Source of the DNA: Trichobilharzia szidati
Lineage: Eukaryota; Platyhelminthes; Trematoda; Strigeidida; Schistosomatidae
Direction of reading: 5' to 3'
NCBI GenBank assembly: GCA_944472155.2
Contig: OX235271.1
Coordinates: 123,075,329 to 123,139,328 of the forward strand
DNA length: 64,000 bases
Below are positions 24,325 through 35,270 of the stretch, piece by piece. The position numbers were made by a program, and so were the translations under genes. Position 1 is the first letter of the stretch. Each line of letters begins with the position of its first letter. Under the pieces are notes generated by a model. It saw nothing but the letters and a program-made list of their open reading frames with translations, did not search any database and was not told where the DNA came from.

Positions 24325-26051
24325 TAGTAATAATAATAATCTACTTTATTCCAAAAACACTACTAATAATACAGAATGGAATTCTCATCATTTGTAACAA
24401 TATTGCATCTGATTTACTCAAAATATAATTAAAACAAAATTAACCACAGGAATTTGTTCACGTTTACAGCAGGAATAAAGTCAAAAATATTAGAAGTACA
24501 AAATGAGAATAATAATAATAACGGTGAGTTTGTTTCAAACAGTTTTGTCGATTCAGTTCGGAAATTTTAGCATGTTAAAGAGTGTTGAATCTAATGTTCT
24601 CTTGATATAGTAAAGTGAAGGGAAAGGCAAAAATAACAGTTATAACACAGGTTAAATGATGTTAACACTTTTGAGAAAATAAACAAATAACAACAAAAAT
24701 ATTGCGAGGAATATAAATATAAGAAGAACAATAACAATAAAGCTTCCTGGAATAAGGGTGGAGAAAATGGTTAATTTACTAGTGGAAAGAAGGTTAGTTA
24801 GTTCTTCCCTGGCACTATTTTCATCACATAAAATACGTACCAAATATGGTATAGTGGAATTTTTATACTTAGACGTACGTGCATAAAGTCTTCTGAAAAG
24901 ACTTCTTGTTTTACCTGAGGAGACACAAGGTTGGAGCTGTAGGTAGAGTGGATACTCACAGTCTGACAAAATCCGCTGCAAATGAATGTGAACACTGAAC
25001 GTTGGTTCTCCGGCCTTGGTCGCCATTGGTGGGCAACTCGAAGTCGCGAACGATTCAATCGTGTACAAGTTGGAAGAATACGAATAAAAGTACAGTACAT
25101 TCCTTGTAAAACATTTGTTTATAGACTTTGTACAGAGTATTGACTTTATCTGCCGAACAATACAAATTCTTCTCTTTCCTTGTGTCTTGAAATTAAGGTA
25201 AAATATCGTTCATAGTAATTGTCGGTTTGAGCGTCTTCGGAGATAATAGGAACTTAGGGTTAAGTTCCTTGACATCCGTTTAGCAAATTTATTGCATGAA
25301 ATCAAGTGCCTATCAATAATAACGATATCAACGATATGGCCCGATAGGATACCACTCGCCCTACTGACAGTCTTCAGAGTTCTACGAAATATGAAATTGT
25401 CTTTTTTAACCGACCCAGGGAAGAATAAGGGTGAACAATAAAGAAGAATAGGTAAGATGCACGAGTTGACAAACTGTAAGAGGAGGGGTTGAGTTATGCC
25501 TGAATGCCTTAACTTCTCAATGTAAAATGTCAGATGGAATATTTTTGTAGAGATCGCTAAGACATGTGAAGACCAGGATAGATCAGAAGAAAGAATTAAT
25601 CCAAGATACTTAACTTCAGACTTGATTTCTATATCACTATCATCAATTTTGCGACGGTCATAGGAAACAACAGCTTCATTTAACTTTCTTTTACATCCAA
25701 AACTGAAATTAATAGTCTGATATTTGGAAGGATTTAGTTTAAGGCTATTAGAAAAATTCCATTTGCTAACTCCTGATAGAAAGCTGTTCATCTTAGTACA
25801 GCCTAGCTGGAAGCTAACAGACATTGAAATAGCTAGATCGCCCGCATAATCAACAAGTTCATTTCATCACAGTGAGGCAAGTGATGCAAGAAGAAAAAAA
25901 ACAGAAAAGGAGAAAGAACAGCACCTTGATGGACACCAGCCTCAGTAAGCAATGGAGTGGACGACTTCCCCTGACATACAGTGTACTGGGATTTCAGGCC
26001 TTCAGGAAAACTAGTCAAAATAAATTTTCCTAACCAAATGTAAGTGTTCAT
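24325..26051 (-). pseudogene. CR1/SR1-like non-LTR element, 5'-truncated, frameshifted
   Basis: On the minus strand, 26051-25833 carries the RT block GVHQGAVLSPFLF and ends close to the expected YADD site, which is lost at a frameshift. 25824-25210 continues in another frame with LAIS-like residues, WNFSNSLKLNPSKYQ, VKYLGLILSSDLSWSSHV and the CR1-type C-terminal domain. 25068-24652 gives the end of the ORF (RTSKYKNSTIPYLVR-LCDENSAREEL). The 3' end carries TAA/ATT repeats at 24325-24345, as usual for CR1. No endonuclease is present, so it is 5'-truncated. Confidence 0.8.
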
Positions 26052-26158
26052 TAACTATCAGTATTAGGTGATAAAACCGACTACTTATGTTTTCCAATCA
26101 AGTTAAATGACTTGGTCAAAGACGGTGTTTTAGTCTCTACTGTTTGACGCCTACTTGC

Positions 26159-26805
26159 TGAGGGGATTTTGCCAGACTGTGAGTATCCACTCTACCCACA
26201 GCTTTCACCTTGCATCTCCCCAGGTAGAACAAGAAGTCATTTCAAAAGAATTTATGCGCGCACTTCCAAGTATAAAATTCCACGACACCATATTTGGCAT
26301 GTATTTTATGTGATGAAAATAGTGTCAGGGAAGAGATAACTAACTTTCTTACCACCAGTATATAAACAATTTTCTCCATCCTTATTCCACCAAGCTTTAG
26401 CGTTATTACACTTCTTATATCTACAATCCTCTCACCTTTTTTGTGTTTATTTTCTGATAAGTGCATACATCATCTAAGCTATGCAATAACTGTTATTTTT
26501 TTGTTTTTCCCTTCACCATTATATATCTAGAGAACATTAGATTCAAAACACTCTATAAAGTGCTAAACATTTCCATACTGTATAGACAAAACTGTTTGAA
26601 ACAGACCCAGTGTTATGAATATTAAAGTTATTATTCTCATTTCTGATTTTATTCCTACTGTAAATATAGAAAAGTTCCTGTGATTAAATTTATTCATATT
26701 TTGCGTAATTCAGATGTAATACTGTGACAAATGCTAAGAATTCCATGCTGTACTGTAAGTACTGCTTTTGAAATAAAGCATATTATTATTTATTAAAAAT
26801 AATAT
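26159..26805 (+). pseudogene. CR1/SR1-like 3' fragment, inverted partner
   Basis: Repeats the last 650 bases of the preceding minus-strand element in opposite orientation (DCEYPLYPQ, YARTSKYK), including the 3' UTR and terminal ATT repeat. The frame is broken after SKYK. Its 5' end lies about 100 bases from the 5' end of the minus copy. Confidence 0.8.
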
Positions 26806-27076
26806 AGGCAATAAGTGTGTTAATGATATGGTTCCTTGCCTGGGTTCATGAGATAATAAAGTGCATCTCTTAGGACACATCCGATATGTTACACCTCTGT
26901 CTTACTCAGATTTCAGTATTCCTGTTTACGACGCGGAAAGCCGCCTCATAGTCTTGTAGACACACTGTATTCGTGGCAAATACACTACATTTTCAAACTA
27001 GGTAAATAATTTCTTGCGACTCAATTCAAAAAATGATCAGAAACTAGTGGAACATTTGTCATATACAAAGAACCGC

Positions 27077-28400
27077 TTTGAATGAGGCATTTAGAAGACA
27101 AATTTCGCGAGATGATATCATTTCGTAGTTTCTCTACCACTGCTTTACAACCAACTTGGTTCACAATAATAAAATAAAATGCATGACAATTACTCACTTA
27201 TGTAAAACAAAAGTACATACTAATGATCAATCATATTTAAATAGGTCAAGCAGTCCATGGTAGGCGAAGGTTGAAGTCTATCCCTTTTTGTACACATAGT
27301 TTAGGATGTATGTAATTAATCCAAAGTGTTTTCATCACCTTCAATAACCTTGAATTGGAGTTATGTGATGAGATAATTGTGAAGCAGTCATTAATATTGA
27401 TTCTGTGACCTGACATTAATAAGTGCTTTGCAATGGATGATGATGGATTTCTATTCAGATTAATTGCATCTGGATTTTCTATGTCTGATTAAATAATTTT
27501 TAATATATTCTTTTCAATGACATTGGAACATTCTATTGGTTCTACCTATATAGATGTCATCGGAACTGTATGTGAACTTGTAGATACAGTTTGAAGTAGA
27601 GTGCACAGAATTTCGTCCTTTAACCGTAGATACAGGAATCAGATATGTTTGACATGTGAGAGAAAGAGATGTGGCGTAGAATGTGTGCTTGATAGCTGAC
27701 TGAAGTCTTTGGGCTGTCAGCTGCAAAATTTGATCACCCTTGAATGGTAGGTTAATAAAGAAAGCTTTCTTTGGTACAGAGGCTGTCTTTTCTAGATGTG
27801 GTCTATCCTTACTTTGATAAGTGATAAAGTTTTCTGGATAACCATTAGCTAATAAAACTGAATGCATATGTCGAAGCTCATCCATTAATGTGTCGCCCGT
27901 ACATATTTTGTGGGCCCTTGAAAACAAACATTTCAGTGGATAGGGACAAAACTGGTGAACTGAAGATATTGTCCCCTTCATGACTGTTTACGAAATATAG
28001 ATCGCTTAATCGTTCCATCGTCTCTCCTGGTCATTGAAATATCCAGGAAACCGAGTTTGTTATTCGATTCGAGTTCGGAAGTCACTCGGATATTTGGATG
28101 AATATGATTAAATAGAGTAATAAAGTTTTCAGTAGACTTACTATTATTACCAATAATGAGCGTATCATCCACATAACTTTTATATAGCATAAATTCTCCT
28201 AGCATACCTCGCATTTGTTTCTCCAATTTCGACATGAATAAATCTGCTAACAGGGGCCCAAGAAGGCTCCCCGTCGCAACCCCATTGATTTGTTTGAATG
28301 CTTTATCTTGGAAGGTGAATCTGATATTTTCTGTACATATTAAGATGATGTCGGTGATATAAGTGACGGGAATAGGTAAGTTTATCCGATTGTTTGTGAT
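27077..28400 (-). pseudogene. Penelope-like element, 5'-truncated (family B), minus copy
   Basis: On the minus strand, 28427-27978 holds the RT palm: GVATGSLLGPLLADLFMSKLE (changes from GVAMGSPLGP) and the catalytic YVDD (SYVDDTLIIGN), then LGFLDISMTRR. After a frameshift near 27980 the frame continues with LANGYPENFI, FKGDQI and the GIY-YIG start CIYKF-YIGRTNRMFQCH. The fingers part of RT is absent. The RT substitutions and the frameshift indicate a dead copy. Confidence 0.8.
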
Positions 28401-29217
28401 GTAATGGATGAGTTTCGACATATACATTCAGTTTTATTAGCTAATGGTTATCCAGAAAACTTTATCACTTATCACAGTAAGGATAGACCACATCTAGAAA
28501 AGACAGCCTCTGTACCAAAGAAAGCTTTCTTTATTAACCTACCATTCAAGGGTGATCAAATTTTGCAGCTGACAGCCCAAAGACTTCAGTCAGCTATCAA
28601 GCACACATTCTACGCAACATCTCTTTCTCTCACATGTCAAACATATCTGATTCCTGTATCTACGATTAAAGGACGAAATTCTGTGCACTCTACTTCAAAC
28701 TGTATCTACAAGTTCCCCTGCAGTTGTGGTGACACCTATATAGGTAAAACCAATAGAATGTTCCAATGTCATCGAAAAGAACATGTTCAAAATTGTTTGA
28801 TCAAACATAGAAAATCCCAATGCAATTAATCTGAATAGAAATCCATCATCATCCATTGCAAAGCACTTATTAATGTCAGGTCACAGAATCAATATTAATG
28901 ACTGCTTCACAATTATCTCATCACATAACTCCAATTCAAGGTTATTGAAGGTGATGAAAGCACTTTGGATTAATCACATACATCCTAAACTATGTGTACG
29001 AAAAACAATAGACTTCAACCTTCGCCTACCATGGACTGCTTGACCTATTTAAATATGATTGATCATTAGTATGTACTTTTGTTTTACATAACTGAGTAAT
29101 TGTCATGCATTTTATTTTACTTTAATATTTTGAACCAAGTTGGTTGTAAAGCGGTGTAGAGAAACTACGAAATGATATCATCTCGCGAAATTTGTCTTCT
29201 AAGTGCCTTATTCGAAT
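28400..29217 (+). pseudogene. Penelope-like element 3' part (family B), plus copy
   Basis: Inverted repeat of 27077-27897. The open part (28404-28829) has 141 residues and includes SCGDTYIGKTNRMFQCHRKEH, a better GIY-YIG sequence than its partner, and then a stop. The 5' junction at about 28400 abuts the 5' end of the minus copy directly. Confidence 0.8.
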
Positions 29218-31267
29218 TTATCAAAGGGACTAATTGTTTTTATTTTCTCAAATGAAAGCTCTCTATACGATCGCTGTTTACGAATTTCGCCCTCTGGAAT
29301 TCAGCTTATAAACTCCATCAAACAGTTACAAAAATAAGAATGAGACTACATGTTATGTGTTAGTCCCTGTAAATTATGTCAGAACATACATTATCATACT
29401 GTATACATTACTAACATTACGAAAGGAATATCACAGTTACCTTGTATGCTATCCTCAGACCACCATTATCTGACAGAATTTCGTCCTGACTTCTAATTGT
29501 TGCACTCTGACAATTCTAAGTAGGCATATTGTTAAATGATATGGAAGGACATCACTTTTGAATATGCAAAGAAGGAGTCATTGAAGTCTACATTTTTATG
29601 AATTCTAGAGTTGATACAAGTGTGTTTAACGGGGTCAAACGATCTGAAGACGTTTTGTTGTGTTCCACTGACCTCAGGATATGCTTATCAGAGGCCATAA
29701 CACTTGGAGATAGTTTGGATTAACACAGAATTCTACAGGACACTTGTACCATGACTTAGATGAAATACAAATGTCAATATCAAGCTGCTGAGTGCAAATC
29801 AACTTTTCAAATTGTTACATTACGTTTCAAACTGAATGATTCGGATGACCATAGATACCTCTCACCTGCTGTAAACAAGAAAGACTCTCTTAAATTAAAT
29901 GAATCCTAGAGGTCACTGTAAAATAGTCTGTAAGTCACTCACCTTGAGATATCTCTGTGGAATAATGGTTATGAAACATCATCTAGGAAAATATCTATTA
30001 TATAGACTGATCAATTTGGTAAACTGAACAACAGGGAAGATAAAAATGACATACTGAAGGACTTCTTTCAGTTCGCACATACTACACTCACAAGGATTCA
30101 AGAAATAAACACTTTCAAAAGTGCTTCTTCTGATAATAATGACTAAACACAATCGGCACGTAATCTGTTGTTCATACAGCGTAGACAAACAAAGTTAATT
30201 TGAAGAATTTTAATATTTTATTTCGAATAGATATGTGCAACGATTCAACAGAAAGCCACACTCCCACAAACTTTCAAATCACCACTATGGAGATGATGAC
30301 CACAATTTCACTGAAACAAGATCACGGAAATACGAGCACTTTGAACGAGGGAAACAACTTCATTTTCTCCTATAACCTGGGATATTTTCCCTAAAATTCT
30401 CTATCAGTTTAACACATACAAACAAGGGTAAGTTAAAAACTTCCACGAAAACCCATTTTGTTTCGTTTAGTATCTGATATATCAATAGCATGCAATAATT
30501 CATGAGCTATGTGCCAACCCAATCCCCCATATTTTTTCGGAAATAGCTTGATCATCGTGGTAAATCGGTAGATTCATAATAGCGCCATTAATATATATGC
30601 GGTTTTCAGTGGGCAAATAGGAGGCTGACGGTATAAAGGTTGCTCTTTCCGCATCTAATCTGTGCATAGAAAACAAAAATAAAAATGCATCAAGTCTCTG
30701 ATTGTTTCTGACGAAGCGACAAATACAAAGGAATTCAAGACAAGCAACATGTTATATGAATCAAATTCTCAATTAGCAAAAATCATTCGCCATTTTTGAG
30801 AATTATACAGTTGCAGACGCAATTTCACTGCAGTTTCCCTTAGAAACTGAAACTGTCCTCACCACCATATGTGATCTGCTTGGTACCAGTCGGCACAAGT
30901 GTCCAGCCAGAATTCGGGTGGCTACGCCTTTCAGTGCTGAGTCAAATTGGGTGCACTGATGATGAGTGCGGTCCTAAACGAACGAAACTGTCTTCAGGCG
31001 TTTAGATCACTTCGACCTCCTCAGCTGTATTCTGCAACACCTACAGAGCATGCGGAAATCGTCCGAAAGAAGCACAGACCGCAGAAGCTATGGCATTCCA
31101 TATTTTAATTACTCAACTTATTTGTCTCAACACTTGATACATAGCGTTTAACAATATTTTTGATGTTTTTAAAAATTTTATTCTGTTTTTCCCTTTCCAC
31201 TAATACATTCCTACTGTTCATGAGGCTGATGATAATTTAACCCTCTTTCAACTTTGGCTATTATTAT
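29218..31267. other. Unannotated stretch
   Basis: No gene supported. At 30951-30990 there is a weak hammerhead-like string (CTGATGA, later CGAAAC) without convincing stems. Confidence 0.4.
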
Positions 31268-31660
31268 TATATTATTGTTCGCTTGGGTTCCGAGTGGAAC
31301 ATAAGTATTCAACAACAGATATCCAGTCTGTCCTGTTCTTACCAATGCTCTGTAGCTGGCTCCACGATTGTCCATAGTTTCTCATCTCCTCCTCATACAA
31401 TCCCCTCCACGTCAACCTCAGCCCAACTCGTTGTTTATCATTCGGGATCCACTCGAGTGGTGTTATTCGATGCTCTCCTCATTTATTTATCCGATCCATT
31501 TCCATTTCGTACAGCATATTTGTTGAGCACCAGATTCATGGTTAGTTTCTTCCCAGAGCTTACTGCTGCTATGCTTTTTAGAATAACGAGATCACCTTCA
31601 CAAAAGCACCTTCCTACTAAAAAAAATTTAAATCACCGGAATGGTGATGAACCAATGAAC
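31268..31660 (-). pseudogene. RTE/SR2-like 3' end remnant
   Basis: The minus strand reads the C-terminal region shared with 39420 and 41335 in broken frames (a VGLRLTWRG-like stretch and a TIVEPATEH-like stretch). It ends at GTTCCACTCGGAACCCAAG. Confidence 0.55.
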
Positions 31661-31821
31661 TCAACATAGTCACTGTTGATACTCAACGAATAAATAAGTT
31701 TGGAAATCGAAACTTCTGTTTCCAAATAACTGGCAGTAGACAATCGGAATGAACAGATCTCTTGAAGTAATGGAGATTTGTAACTCCAGTAGATGATTTT
31801 GACTTAGTTTAGTTCTTTGGG

Positions 31822-31998
31822 CTGATTGATTTAATTGCTAGGCTTTCGTCGTCCATCTAGACAACATCTTCAGCGCAGGTTTTAACACGAAATGAACTGA
31901 TTTGAATTCTCCATGAATGATCTAATTGTATCTCCTGACAGCCATTAGCTTGATTGGTTGTTAATTTACGTCTCTATTGATCATTTTTATTGATTTGG
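31822..31998. repeat. PLE terminal repeat (pLTR-like), left inverted copy
   Basis: Reverse complement of 32762-32960. It flanks a PLE endonuclease remnant. On the minus strand it includes CTGAAGATG, a GUUGUC/GACGAC stem and GACGACGAAAGC, a hammerhead-like core in the place where PLEs are known to carry them. Confidence 0.6.
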
Positions 31999-32439
31999 AA
32001 TTTGAACATTATTGTTGTGTGATTTCCTTTCTTAATCAAGAGAACTAATACAGGAAACTTAGAAACAGAAATATACAGAAAATCAACACACATAGACCCA
32101 ATACTCAAATATAATAGCGACAACCCAATTACTTAATAAAGAAACTGTGTGCAGACATTGTTTAAGAGTCCATACACACTGTTGCATTCTGGTTCTGAAG
32201 AGAATGAAAGAGAAATACCTAATAACTATCTTCAGAAAGAATGAGTACCCACGCAATTTTATGAAAAAGTGTTTGAACTGAAGCCATAGTGCCAACAATA
32301 AACCATCTTCAAAGAGCGCAAGAAAAGTCACTCTATCATATATATAAAGAATATCTCTGAAAAAAAGGTCAGAATACCAAGACTGTTTGAAATAAACATA
32401 GCACACAAGCAAACACAATCACTTCTTTCGATTTTGTGC

Positions 32440-32790
32440 AAACCAAAAGATCCAACAAAAAAGAAGATAAGACTGATAAGTAAATTGCATGAGCTGCGAT
32501 AAACATTACATCGGTCAAAGTGGGCATCCGCTTTGAATCCGAATGCAAAAATACAAATCAGCAGTAAAAAAAAGTATGGTATCGATGCATGCAGATAATT
32601 ACGGACACGAATGTGATTGGGATAATGTGGAAATTCTAAACAAAGGAAAGACCAAAAAATGCCAGTGAATTTCTAGAAGCCTGGTATTCATATGAATCAG
32701 CAATTAACAAACATATCACTATAGACCAAATTTAACAATTAATAAATAAATCATACGACAAGAATGTTCAAATTCCAAGTCAATAAAAAT
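32440..32790 (+). pseudogene. Penelope-like GIY-YIG endonuclease remnant
   Basis: Broken frames read DKHYIGQSGHPL, then YGHECDWDNVEILNKGKTKK and SAINKHITI. This is the GIY-YIG and C-terminal region of a third PLE family. A related C-terminal region (ILNSGFMNNTRELLE) is found at 46600-46870. The RT part is not recognisable. Confidence 0.65.
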
Positions 32791-32960
32791 GATCAATAGA
32801 GACTTAAACTAACAACCAGTGACAACAGTGCCTACCAGAAGATACAATTACATAATTCATGGAGAACTTAAATTAGTCCATTTTATATTAAAACCTGCGC
32901 TGAAGATGTTGTCTAGAAAGGACGACGAAAGCTTAGCAATTAAATCAACCAGTTCAGAGG
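32762..32960. repeat. PLE terminal repeat (pLTR-like), right inverted copy
   Basis: Inverted partner of 31822-31998. On the plus strand near 32896-32940 it reads CTGAAGA, a six-pair stem II, GACGACGAAAGC and then AATTAAATC. The base expected to close stem III is wrong, so ribozyme activity is uncertain. Confidence 0.6.
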
Positions 32961-32989
32961 ACACAATTAAATTAAAACACATCTTTTAC

Positions 32990-34510
32990 TAAATCAAATG
33001 ATAAATCATGAGTTGACTAGATTATTGAAACTAGTGCATTCGTGAAATGCTTAGAATATCGAATTTTCCTAATTTGCTGTTTTAATCGAATGGATGCAAA
33101 TCAAAAGCGGATATTGAAATAAACACGTTTTATTGTTTCTCACATACACAAATATCGATCATCTACACAATTTGTCTACCATTTATCTGCCGACCGAGGA
33201 TGAGTCGGAAGTTATCACCTCCATGAATCTCATTAATATTTTCTGGTTTATGGTTGTTGCGTTTTCCCACTACTACTTACTTTATCTTTCACACTACGAA
33301 AAGCGATAGAGAAACGTCTCCTTAAAGTGGCTGTAGTGAAAATCAGGACACATGGATTCAGAAAGCAGCTGAATAATACAAGAAGTGTAGCAGTTTGTTC
33401 AGGTACACTTCCATAAACATATGTTATGACACCAGTTACCATCAATACCTGTTCCAAACATTTAAAGAAGTGCAGTATTATTTGCTGACCGGACATAATT
33501 GCAGTTGTAACAACCAGTTGTTTTATCTTTCGTCTAACCTGTAGACCGGATTCAACAGTTTGTGGAATAAAACTTTCTCGACGTAAATGGGAAATTTTAA
33601 TGACATGTATCACCCAAACATGACTAACCACCATTACGACCACTGGTACAAAGTACGAAAATATAATCCATGACCATACACTGAAGCTCAAATATGCTCT
33701 TGATTCCGTCCAGTGGAATGAAAACTCCATTGCACATTTCTTGTTCACGTATCGACGAAATAGTGGTGTAGGCGGATACAAAATCAGGATCATCACTGAC
33801 ATATAGAGGAAGTAGATTAGGAAAAATCTGTGTGAATATGCTTTATACAATGTGATAAATATCACAGCGCTCACTCGATCAACTGATATGCAAACAAAAT
33901 TTTGTACACTCAAAATGCATGTTAACCAGAATAGAGAATTCCTGAACCAAAAATGACATATCAATACATCAATCAAGTATAATCCTGTCAGTTTATCAGG
34001 TTTAGGTGTGAACTGAATTATATAAAAAATTGCTGTTAATGAGCATACACTGAAATCAAATATAGGCTGAGCTCTTAACATGAATGTGGTCAACTTCGAA
34101 CCGAAATGTGATTTGAACACGACAAAGATTGCTGCAATGTTGAATATAGTTCCACAAATACTGACAACTGTAATGGTTATGCGAATAGGAAAATTGATTT
34201 GAACTGTTTGATTCATTGTTCGATTGGTGTTGGTTTGAAGTTCGTCAGGTTTGAGGGAGCATGTAATTTCACAATGCAGTCTGACAGAAGTTTGAATTTG
34301 ACTGATTTTCGTCGGAGAGGATAGATAGAAAGTGGGAATTTACTTGAACTAGCTTTCATTGAGTTTGTTTGGTCAATTTTATAGCCAGTTATTTTGCATG
34401 TATTTCATGCTATTTTCACGGTGAATATTGTCTAGGCAACGATATATTTGCAGATTAACGGGTTAATATGAGCCTGTGTAATGCTGAAAGGGTGAATCTC
34501 ATTCCCTTTT
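32990..34510. repeat. Third copy of the GPCR-bearing segment
   Basis: Homologous to the receptor-proximal 1.5 kb of the arms at 1-2485 and 4404-6927, including 5' and 3' flanks. It stops before the RTE fragment, so it is a shorter and older duplicate. Confidence 0.85.
33248..34216 (-). CDS. Rhodopsin-type seven-transmembrane receptor, paralogue 3
   Basis: An intact 322-residue single-exon receptor of the same family as copies 1 and 2. It is clearly diverged, with changes clustered in loops and TM5-TM7 (for example SRAYLSFSVWSWIIFSYFVP). Core features remain: Asp54, Cys87 and the KCAMEF cysteine, the DRV motif, the TM5 proline and NPCVL in TM7; CWxP is again absent. An open frame and a conserved Asn-rich N terminus (NQTV, with N-glycosylation sequons in NRT and NQT) argue for selection. 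The frame is open some 30 codons upstream of MNQT but without a Met, so MNQT is used as the start. Confidence 0.85.
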   Translation of the reverse strand: MNQTVQINFPIRITITVVSICGTIFNIAAIFVVFKSHFGSKLTTFMLRAQPIFDFSVCSLTAIFYIIQFTPKPDKLTGLYLIDVLICHFWFRNSLFWLTCILSVQNFVCISVDRVSAVIFITLYKAYSHRFFLIYFLYMSVMILILYPPTPLFRRYVNKKCAMEFSFHWTESRAYLSFSVWSWIIFSYFVPVVVMVVSHVWVIHVIKISHLRRESFIPQTVESGLQVRRKIKQLVVTTAIMSGQQIILHFFKCLEQVLMVTGVITYVYGSVPEQTATLLVLFSCFLNPCVLIFTTATLRRRFSIAFRSVKDKVSSSGKTQQP

Positions 34511-34796
34511 TAAAAATTTTGGTACATACTAGATTAATGAATGATGTGTAAACTTGAGTGACTGCACTCAGTTAATTGAAAAATAGGAATTTAATAAATG
34601 CCAAAATATAATTTAATACACTGAACTAAATAGAGTACAATTTGAATATGCAATCATTATTCTAATAAATCATGTCCCTACAGATAACGTAAACTTCCAT
34701 TATTTCAATCTCCTAATATTCACATTTTCATACGTCTTTATTATCAAGTTTTTAAAATTATTATGAGTTCACGAACCTAAACAACTGAAGTATATT

Positions 34797-34898
34797 TAAT
34801 TCATTTTTAGATTTTCCCGTCGATTGATTGGACCGAAGTGCTCGGTCTCAGGTTGACATGTCGGCTCCTTGTGCAGATGCTTCAACGATGTCTGGGCA
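34797..34898 (+). repeat. Short palindrome, left arm
   Basis: Pairs with 34946-35047 (positions sum to about 69844) with a 47-base loop. A single-orientation relative is at 22640-22760. Confidence 0.85.
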
Positions 34899-34945
34899 CA
34901 GATTCCACTGGTAGTCACCATCCACCATTTAACTTCTAATTACAA

Positions 34946-35047
34946 GCCTAGACATCGTTGAAGCATCTGCAGAAGGAGCCGACATGTGAACCTGTGTGAC
35001 CAAGCACTTTGGTCCAATCAATCGACGGGAAAATCTAAAATTGAATT
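34946..35047 (-). repeat. Short palindrome, right arm
   Basis: Reverse complement of 34797-34898 with several mismatches. Directly upstream of a hammerhead SINE. Confidence 0.85.
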
Positions 35048-35074
35048 AAATAATCAATGAGACACGTTGCACAA

Positions 35075-35270
35075 GAGGTAGCTCTCGTGGCCCAAGTGGT
35101 CTAGTGGATAACGCTTTGGTGTTTCAAACTATGGGCACTGGGTTCGAGCCTCGGTGGGAACATCATCACTCACTACGAAATGCAGGCACATCCAGATGAC
35201 GAGTCCCAAGTGGGACGAAATGCGCATCCTGGATTCCACTGCTAGTCACCATCCACCAATAAACAAGTGA
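35075..35270 (+). mobile_element. Smalpha-type hammerhead SINE, well preserved
   Basis: tRNA-like head with an exact A box TGGTCTAGTGG (35097-35107) and B box GGTTCGAGCC (35141-35150), then a hammerhead domain (35190-35234) and the end word CCACTGCTAGTCACC. This is the clearest pol III SINE of the family in the window. Confidence 0.85.
35190..35234 (+). ncRNA. Hammerhead ribozyme, single core change (C3 to A)
   Basis: Stem I ATCCAG (35190-35195) pairs perfectly with CTGGAT (35229-35234). The core reads ATGACGA, where CUGANGA is required. Stem II GTCCC/GGGAC closes an AAGT loop. GAAA lies at 35217-35220, stem III is the self-complementary ATGCGCAT, and the cleavage-site C is at 35228. Everything fits a Schistosoma Smalpha ribozyme except that C3 is A, a position known to be essential, so it should be inactive. 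Confidence 0.8.

Noticed and set aside
25210..25824. Host gene of 204 codons
   Set aside because: VKYLGLILSSDLSW and its position after the RT block identify it as the C-terminal part of a CR1-like element.
24325..26805. Twin-priming 5' inversion of one CR1 insertion
   Set aside because: Twin priming inverts a 5' part and leaves one 3' tail. Here both members carry the 3' UTR and terminal repeat.
30951..30990. Hammerhead ribozyme
   Set aside because: CTGATGA and CGAAAC are present, but no stem II or stem I pairing could be drawn.
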